From NCBI GenBank assembly GCA_003971905.1, contig RSEE01000095.1, positions 62,001 to 126,000 of the forward strand: a DNA stretch of 64,000 bases, given 5' to 3'. The stretch's first letter is position 1; each line of letters begins with the position of its first letter. Under the pieces are notes generated by a model. That model saw only the letters and a list, made by a program, of their open reading frames with translations. It was not told where the DNA came from and did no database searches. Origin of the DNA: Moniliella sp. 'wahieum' (Eukaryota; Basidiomycota; Moniliellomycetes; Moniliellales; Moniliellaceae). A program made the translations under genes and the position numbers. Shown in pieces: positions 57,436 to 64,000 of the stretch.

Positions 57436-59345
57436 ATGATACCGAAAACGCCTACCGACATCGATCTCGGCCTCGAACCCATTGAGGCGCAGATCTGCCA
57501 GCTGCTCGACGACACGTGCCAATGGATCCAAGCTACTCACCCGATCCTCTCCCCGGACCTGGAGCCAGAGCCCGACGCGGATGGCAACCGTCCTCCCACT
57601 GCGGAAACGCGCTGCAAGCGAACGAGTGGAAGTGCGAGGCGCGCATTGCTGGTGGATGGGTGCGCGACAAACTGGCCGGGTTTGCTTCGGACGATATGGA
57701 TGTATCGCTTTCGAGTTTGACGGGTTTCATTTTGCCCACTATCTCAGGCTCTACCTTGAATCGGACGCGTTTCATCAGTCTCCGCTCTGTGCCCAGATTG
57801 CCGCTCTTCCCAACAACACAGCAAGGGCGCTATGGGTACCATTAGCAAGATCGAAGCCAACCCGGAGCAGAGCAAAAACCTTGAGACTGCCACTGTAACC
57901 GTGCTGGGCCGGTCGCTCGATTTTGTCAATCTGCGCAAGGAGACGTACCTCAAGAACAGTCGGATCCCAATTCAAGAATTTGGCACGCCCGTCCAGGACG
58001 CTGAACGGCGGGATTGCACCATCAATGCGCTCTTCTACAATGTGCACACACCGTGTGGAGGACATGACGGGCAAAGGGTTATCCGACCTGGCGCACGGCT
58101 GTATCCGTACCCCTCTCGAACCTTTCCAAACCTTTGAAGATGACCCGCTGCGCATCCTGCGCTGTGTCCGCTTTGCTAGCCGGTTCGCATTCACCTTCCA
58201 CCAGGACATTACCGCCGTCCTGCTCGGCCCGCGCGGTAAGGTCTTGCGACAAGAGTTGGCCTCCAAGATCAGTCGCGAGCGGATCGGGATTGAGACAGAT
58301 AAGATGCTACGTGGGCCGCACCCTGCTCTTGCGTTGGATCGGTTGCATGCACTTCAGCTCTTCCCCATCGTCTTTCGTCCTCCTCCAGAGCATGATGGCT
58401 CGTCTTCCCCTCTGTATGTGGCTAACTCTACCGCCACCGCCACCGCCACCACCGAACCCGTTGTGCCGTTGCGCTCGGACGAAGAGGCTGTGGCGTTGGC
58501 AGCCCGATTGGACCAGATTTGGCGGGATGCAGAGAAAGCCCATGAGGCGGGGACCCCGCCTTCGGCTCGGAGCGCACCTCTGTTTGATCCCGAGCAACGG
58601 CGTCGGTTGTTTTATGCCGCGCATTGTGGCCACTGGCGGGACTAGTGACGTGGACCCATGCTGCGGAGACCAAGGGGAAAGCGGGCTCAAAGGCTCCGAA
58701 CGCAGTTTGGTTTCGGCGACCGAGGTGGTGTTGTGGAAGGGCTTAAGCTTGGTGCGAAATCGAGCAAGGAACCGGTCGAGGCGCTGTTGAAGGCGTTGCT
58801 GCGCTCGCTGAGTTCAAGACGTGGGAAACGGATGCGAGGCAACGGGGCGACAAGTTGGAAACGATTCAGACGCAGCTGTACTTTGTACTGCGCAAACCCT
58901 GCTTTGTCAACGAGGCCTACCACCTCTCCCCCGCCTCAGCCTTCATCTTTGCTGCGCTGGCGCATACTCATTCGGGTTCGGGGGGGTTGGACGCCCACCT
59001 CGCCTCCCCCACCGACTTGGACCGCTGGTGGAGCTGGATCGAGGAGCTGGAGATGGTACGGCGTGCGACGGACCGTCCACTATTGAATGGACTACAGATC
59101 CAAGACCTGGTCGGCTTCGCACCGGGCCCGCTATTCCCGCCATCCAACACCACGTCCTGGAATGGCAACTGTGGAACGTCGCGCCCGACGCTACGGCCGG
59201 TCCTGCTGCCTCGGCAGTCGCAGCGGCCCAAGCGTGGTTCCGCCCGGCCTGGGACGCAGGCGCCATCTTGCCCCCCGACGAGGTGGCACGGGCCCAGGCG
59301 GCGGCAGCGGCCAAGGGCGCCAAGAAGGCCAAGAAGAACGCTTGA
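57436..59345 (+). CDS. CCA1: CCA tRNA nucleotidyltransferase
   Basis: Adds the 3' CCA to tRNAs in nucleus, cytosol and mitochondria. Class II signatures are present in order. ARIAGGWVRDKLAG and SDDMDVSLSSL (GGxxR and the DxD metal-binding pair) lie at about 57640-57720; the DFVNLRKETY strand is at about 57925. ERRDCTINALFYNV lies at about 58000, EDDPLRILRCVRFASRFAF at about 58137, and LASKISRERIGIETDKML at about 58256. The C-terminal helical part includes YFVLRKPCFVNEAYHLSPAS and DRPLLNGLQIQDLVGF. The Lys/Ala end is GAKKAKKNA. The ATG at 57436 (MIPKTPTDIDLG) is the likely cytosolic start. The in-frame ATG at 57139 opens a Ser/Arg-rich, acid-free extension (MRPPGALTSIPFRHYSSRSS), suitable as a mitochondrial presequence; yeast CCA1 uses several starts in this way. 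At least five frame changes are needed. The stop TGA overlaps a CTTGAAGCTT micro-repeat. Confidence 0.92.
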
Positions 59346-60798
59346 AGCTTGGAGCTTACTGCTGTTCGGAGGTAGGAGCGTAGTGGCGCAGGATGCGCAT
59401 GTCTATTCGCTTGTACATATCGAACTTCAATATTCAATGCTGGATGATTGACGTTAGTGACGGGGGTAGGACAGGTCAGGCCTGCGCACAACGGGTGCAG
59501 CACCCAGCTGGACAGCGCGAGAAGCGGAGCGGAGCCACCAAGTCTGCTGTTGCGACTACGTTGCTACGAATTAGCGCCACATCCAAGTGGGTGGCGCGGG
59601 CGGGTGGCGTAGATGATGTGTGATTGATGATTGATGATCGATGATGCGTGATGGAGAATGTGTGATGGCCACGTGATACACGTGATGCCCAGTCTGAGTA
59701 CTGAGATATACTGAGACTCAGTTACCAGTACCCACAGCACTCGGTGTACTCGCTGCTTTAATGCAACTCACTCTTCCATATGGCCGCCATGCACTGCCCA
59801 GGCGACGATATCCAAGATCCAAGAAGCAACGTGCGCATGTAATACCAGGACGAAGCCGCCCGCAGGGGTGGCAGCGTGGCGCGTCAGGCACGTTGGAGAT
59901 GTGAGGAATGTCGGGAACGCAGGCGAGGAAAGGCAGGACGCGCCGAACAAGGCGATGATCGATGATCGACAACATGACCCTCGTCCAGTTTCCAAGGATC
60001 AAGTCGATTAAGGCCTAAGGCCCTAAGACCTAAGGCCTAAGGACGCCCCGAATGTGGCGTCGCGGGCACTGGCACTACGAGAGGCAGTTGGTGGCGCTTG
60101 TTCGGCTCGGTTCGGCTCGTCCGGCTGGCACCGTGCATGGCGGCCGAGGCAGTGGCGGAGCAGCACATGGGCGGGGCTTGCTAAGATCTGAGATCTGAGA
60201 TCCGAGAGCGCCACACAGGGCCCCAGAGGACAGCAGCGCAGCGCAGTGCAGGTGGGGGCAGCGGCAACTGGTAACCGGCAACATGTGCCACATGCATGGA
60301 CAACAAGGTGGGGTCTCCTCCTGCGCCTGTTACTGCGACAGCTGGGCGGTGAACTTCACCAGCACCCGTATTGGATACATCGCCATGGGCCGGAGAACAG
60401 TCGCCGAGGTGGCCCCTGGTGGCCCAGGGTGGCTCCGGTCTTGGTTCGGCCTATCTGTAAACACATCTGTCCTGTCTCGTCATCGCGTCATCGATCGCCA
60501 CCGCGTCCTCAGCAGAATCATCGATCATCCATCCCCCTTGGCGCCAGACCGTCTCCAGCACGTAGCATGTCCCTCTCGCGCGTTACCGCCACCACCGTCA
60601 TCCCCAATTGCAACTTCCCCTCTCTTGCGGAACCCGTCCCGCCGCTATCGCAGCCCCATCCTGGTCCAGTGCGCGCCCCGCTTCGCTCTTGCTTCTGCTG
60701 CCGCACCCCCCGTCGTTCGCTCCTCTTCCCGCCCCTGTTCCGTCCACCTCCAGTGACTCCTCCATCAGCAGCAGCTGCTGCCCCTCCCATTCTGCGCC
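59346..60798. other. Intergenic
   Basis: No gene is seen. Short palindromic units at 59619-59660 (TGATTGA, TGATCGA), 60009-60042 (AAGGCCT) and 60184-60205 (TGAGATC). The last 300 bases before the G gamma ATG are strongly C-rich. Confidence 0.5.
60009..60042. repeat. Tandem AAGGCCT units
   Basis: TAAGGCCTAAGGCCCTAAG followed by ACCTAAGGCCTAAGG: GGCC palindrome with TAA spacer. Confidence 0.9.
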
Positions 60799-61155
60799 AT
60801 GTCGATGCCCCGCAAGCCCAATGTGAATGAGATGAAGCTCCGCCGCCTGACAGAGAACAATGCGCGGCTACAAGAAGACCTGGGTCGGCCGCGCATTCCG
60901 GTCTCGGAAGCTAGCCAATCGTACGTGGATCTGCTGCTCTGGATGTTCTCTTCGAGTTCTCATCGATCTTCGATCTCCGATCTAACCCCCTTTGGCTTCT
61001 TCCTCTGCACCCATGAACGTTGAACGCAGCTTAGTGGCCTATTGCCAAGCCACGCGTGACCCCCTCGTCCCTTCGGTTTGGGGCGTAGTGGACAAGAAGG
61101 ACGATCCTATGCCCCGAAACAAGTTGCTACCGGATGCGAGTGCACCATCATGTGA
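60799..61155 (+). CDS. STE18: Heterotrimeric G-protein gamma subunit
   Basis: Exon 1 (60799-60920) starts [20 protein letters not shown] and continues [20 protein letters not shown], a coiled-coil pairing helix typical of fungal G gamma. The intron is 60921-61029 (GTACGT...CGCAG). Exon 2 reads [18 protein letters not shown], the conserved DPLVPSVWG signature, then VVDKKDDP. One missing T at about 61110 (CCTTATG read as CCTATG) restores [15 protein letters not shown] and a stop. The end CTIM is a CaaX box for prenylation, with a nearby Cys for palmitoylation. With G beta it would pass the pheromone-receptor signal to the MAP-kinase cascade at the plasma membrane. The same window holds two Ste5/Far1-like scaffold genes. 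The uncorrected frame runs on past the real end. Confidence 0.92.
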
Positions 61156-61872
61156 GGTATACGGCGGATCTACCTTGGTTTTGGCTGCCAGGCGCCTAGT
61201 TCGTGGGCAGGGTGGCGTTTGGCATGCGGTACCTCTCCTGCCCAATTTGCCCAATTTGCCCACCTGCTGCCTATCGCCTAAGGTCTACCGGAGGATCAGT
61301 CAAGCTTGCCTGCCGTTGGGCTCTGTCGGTGGCCTGGCATGCGTCACCTACCCCACTACCTACCTTTCCATGCTCGGAAGTTATCTGTTGTCGGCATCTT
61401 CCGTCACTAGTCACTGGTTACCAAGGCTCAACTTCCAGTTCGGGAACCCCTTTTACCTCTCGCATTTCCCTTTTGATACCATCATCTCTTCTCGCTACAT
61501 CAGCCCTGATCCTCTCTCAGGACCATCTGTCTTCAAAATCGGTTGGCCGCGTTCCACTATCTTCTTTCAACGTCAGACCTCACGTTCACTTACCACTTAC
61601 CCACTCCTTCCAGAGGATCGACCTCCTCCACTTCATTGTCTGACCATGGTTGTCATTCCAAGCAATGGGCAAAGAAACTGTTTCTCTTCATCCCATTGTT
61701 TTGTCCTACGGCAGCAGGTAATTGTGGCAACAGCAAGCCGTCATCCAACTCCAAGAAGGCAATTTATAGACATGGGATTCAACTTGATTTGTGTGCGTCA
61801 GAGGGAAAGGAGATACCAAGCCTACGCAAAGGCACCGGTCCTGCTTCACCCCCCCCCCACTTTCAGCTAACT
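61156..61872. other. Intergenic between convergent genes
   Basis: No gene is seen. T/C-rich in the first half. Open frames on the + strand at 61160-61860 show no family features. Confidence 0.5.
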
Positions 61873-62903
61873 CTACTCCCAGTAGGGCTTCATGTAGACC
61901 TTGAGGACCCCGGTTTCGATGCCAGCGGCATCGATCTGGTGGATTTCCGCCTCGGACAGTTGATCACCCGACTGGAACAGCGTCAAGATTTCCGGCAAGC
62001 GTTTTTGCGGCTGGGTCGAGGTGGTAACAATGATCCCGTTGGTCTTTTGACGAGCCCAGAGGTGCAGGACGCCAGCCTCGGTGCCCCGGCTTGGCCTGGG
62101 CAATGGCCGTGACCGCCTTGCGGATCGGACTGTCAGCCGACACGCTCTTGTGCGTCAACGGTGCCAGCGAGGCGTACACGGCAATTGTGATTCCGTGCGC
62201 GCGCGCATAGTCCAACGTTGCACGCGTCTTGTCGTCGCCCCACAACAGGGGGTGGAACTCAATCTCGTTGAGCTCGATCGGGTACTTGGGGTGCGCGTCA
62301 ACCACTTGTTGCAAATCAGGTGCAAGCCAGTTGCTGACCCCAATGGTTCTAGCACAGCACAAAAGTCAAATCGTTAGTCAATCGTTCGCCAATCGTTAGC
62401 CAATCGTCCCCATCCGCTCCGCATCCCAGCGGGCGAAACGAATCCAGCACATTCTCCCCACATTCGCCCAACACTCACTTGGTCACTCCTTCATCGCGCA
62501 GCGCCTCCAGCGCGTTCCAAGCCGCGAGGTTGGTGGGTTCGCCTCCCTTACCGCGCGGCGGGTGGTGGAGGAGGAAGGCATCGAGAGCCGAGACTTGGAG
62601 GTCAGTGCGCTCCTTGCGGCCCGAGGCGAGGATGGCGTCGTGGCCGTCCTTGATGGGGTTGTTGACCTTGGACAAGACATAAATGTCGCTGGGCGGGATG
62701 CCGCTGTTGCGGATCCCTTCGCCGTTGGAAGCCGAGTTGCCATAGACCTCGGCGGCGTCGACACTGCGGAAACCGAGCTGGAGCGCTTCGGCCACAATGG
62801 CGCTCGAGGGCTTGTTGTAGAGCGCGGTGCCGCTGCCAAACGATAGCACCGGGGCGGGCTTGGTAGGGTTGGAGGCGAACGTGATGGACGGGATGGAAGG
62901 CAT
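61873..62903 (-). CDS. Aldo-keto reductase
   Basis: NAD(P)H-dependent reductase with a TIM-barrel fold. From the ATG at 62903 it reads MPSIPSITFASNPTKPAPVL. The catalytic tetrad is visible: Asp and Tyr in RSVDAAEVYGN, Lys in YVLSKVNN, and His in DAFLLHHPPRG. Exon 1 ends EGVTK, the intron is 62349-62478 (GTGAGT...GCTAG), and exon 2 gives TIGVSNWLAPDLQQVVDAHP and EIEFHPLLWGDDKTRATLDY, the usual GVSN and EFHP strands. A one-base shift at about 62095 leads to ILTLFQSGDQLSEAEIHQID and the stop at 61873-61875. The substrate is not predictable; related fungal enzymes reduce aldehydes, ketones or D-xylose-like sugars. An in-frame upstream ATG at 63047 would add 48 residues with an Arg-rich N-terminus; the inner ATG is preferred because it matches the usual start of the barrel. 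Confidence 0.9.
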
Positions 62904-63522
62904 GGTCAGTGCGATGGGAGCAAGGGGTGGTGGAGGGGAGACACGAAGGAGGTTGCGGCGTATGGACGGAAACCACCCAGCCGAGCACATGACGCCATGG
63001 CCACCAACCAATCGCACACGCCCAATTGGATCTAACCCTGCCAGCATGATCAGGGCTGCCGCTACTGCGCCAATAAGTCCGAGTTGCTGACTAGCCCACT
63101 AGTCAGGCGAAAGACGCTGGCGCTGACGCGCTGACGAGCGTCTGTAACGTGCTGCAACCTGCGGCAACACCCGAGCTCTCAATCTGATCAATTGGACTGA
63201 ACGTATTTCAAAGTGAAAGAGCTTGGGCCGGTTAAACGTTAACAAGTCTGTTAATGTTGTAACCCCGGTAACCCGGCAACCCCGTGCCCTCGTCTCGTTC
63301 GCTCTCGCACCTCTCGTTGCCGGCCCCCGACTCCTACCAACAGGCTCCTCTCAAGCAATCCTAAACTTCGGGGAGGGGGGGAGGTAACCTAGCGCCTCTG
63401 GGTGCAGCACACCTTACAGACACCAGTCATGTTACTAGTTACTGGGGATGATTGATGATCGATGAGGCTGGATGCAGTGAGACATCCTATGAATTGCTCT
63501 TCTGTGTCGACTAGAAGGCCGA
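62904..63522. other. Intergenic
   Basis: Upstream region of the aldo-keto reductase and 3' flank of the transporter. No gene is seen. GTAACCCCGGTAACCCGG lies at 63258-63275. Confidence 0.5.
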
Positions 63523-64000
63523 TTATGCATCTGGATCGCTCTGGCCAGGAGAGGAGGCGAATTGGACCGCGCCCGAATCGCCGGTCCCCACTTGTAAAAC
63601 ACAAACGGAATGGGCACAATGAGGGTGGTAAGTGCCGCAACAAAGCAACCAGCGCCCACTGTGCCCATCCGCTCGTACATTTGTCGTCCAAACGTGCCAA
63701 TCCCGCCCGCTGCCACACAGCGGACAAACGCATTGGCAGCCATGCCCGACGCGGCCATGCTGCGGTACGCATCGGCGGTATAGGCAAAGTTGCTAATGTA
63801 GCTCAAGCTAAACCCGGCGCCAAACAGCACACAGGCCAAAAGTGGCACGATCCAGTGCACCCCTTTGAAGCAGACCAGAGCAAACCACCAAAGACCTACA
63901 CAGGTGAACGCCGTTCCCCACATGGACGGGACCAGTCGGACTTCAGGGGGTGGAGGCGCATTGTACTTGGAACTGCTTCATATACTGCGGCTCAAAAAAG
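63523..64000 (-). CDS. Major facilitator superfamily transporter, C-terminal part (5' cut by window end)
   Basis: A membrane protein end with about three transmembrane helices on the minus strand: GTAFTCVGLWWFALVCF, WIVPLLACVLFGAGFSLSYI and GCFVAALTTLIVPIPFVFYK. The loop ISNFAYTADAYRSMAASGMA and NAFVRCVAAGGIGTFGRQMY is characteristic of fungal DHA1-type multidrug or polyamine transporters in their helices 10-11. RMGTVGAGC then leads to the last helix and FYKWGPAIRARS. A one-base change near 63555 gives the usual short tail SKFASSPGQSDPDA and the stop at 63523-63525. Another change near 63945 links to MKQFQVQCASTP at the window edge. Drug-proton antiport is likely, substrate unknown. Confidence 0.82.

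Noticed and set aside
1..64000. tRNA genes, rRNA genes and CRISPR arrays
   Set aside because: I looked for T-loop strings (GGTTCGA) and paired arms and found none in a plausible cloverleaf. The 7-bp arrays are far too short and lack spacers, so they are not CRISPR. A tRNA scan would be decisive.

Overview
The window is nuclear DNA of a fungus, most likely a basidiomycete. The genes are eukaryotic: short GT-AG introns of about 45-140 bp with CTAAC-type branch sites, a cytosolic ribosomal protein S19, a heterotrimeric G-protein gamma subunit with a CaaX end, a kynureninase, a CCA-adding enzyme, a Cbp6-type cytochrome b assembly factor, and a GPI-anchored secreted glycoprotein of the kind labelled 'macrofage activating glycoprotein' in basidiomycetes. 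Genes carry zero to two introns each. No subphylum or species can be fixed from the sequence alone.

Most reading frames are broken by single-base losses, usually in short homopolymers. RPS19, an essential gene, needs two one-base additions to read through, and the G gamma gene needs one. I therefore read most apparent breaks as sequencing or assembly indels and give each such gene one overall span across its frame changes. Only CBP6 reads cleanly from end to end.

Layout. 1-600: C-terminal end of a Pps1-type dual-specificity phosphatase with an intact catalytic Cys. 1238-2740 (-): short tomosyn/Sro7-like gene ending in an R-SNARE motif. 3814-6625 (+): F-box/leucine-rich-repeat protein. 7161-8024: solo LTR with a 5-bp target duplication. 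8025-11953: gene desert rich in short palindromic repeats. 11954-15640 (+): Cdc25-type Ras GEF (SH3, RasGEF-N, RasGEF). 16618-18392 (-): kynureninase. 20350-20905 (-): ubiquitin-like-domain protein. 21585-22713 (+): Rossmann-fold oxidoreductase-like protein. 22714-27264: second desert. 27265-31288 (+): RING-H2/PH/VWA protein of Ste5/Far1 architecture. 32195-32580 (+): small CX9C protein like NDUFAF8. 34362-37566 (+): second Pps1-like gene with the catalytic Cys changed to Ser. 39078-39555 (-): RPS19. 40812-44975 (-): second RING-H2/PH/VWA gene. 48683-49510: second solo LTR, opposite orientation. 50018-51183 (+) and 51208-51849 (-): two unassigned coding regions. 53054-54470 (+): GPI-anchored glycoprotein. 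55482-56191 (+): CBP6. 57436-59345 (+): CCA1. 60799-61155 (+): G gamma. 61873-62903 (-): aldo-keto reductase. 63523-64000 (-): MFS transporter C-terminus, cut by the window end.

Shared themes: several genes belong to pheromone, Ras or MAP-kinase signalling (G gamma, two Ste5/Far1-like scaffolds, a Cdc25-type Ras GEF, two Pps1-type phosphatases), and two families occur as paralogous pairs inside 45 kb. The intergenic DNA carries a striking family of 7-bp tandem micro-repeats, each made of TGA plus a 4-bp palindrome (AGCT, ACGT, GGCC, TCGA, TGCA, GATC, CGCG, TTAA, CATG), which I consider the most unusual feature of the window.
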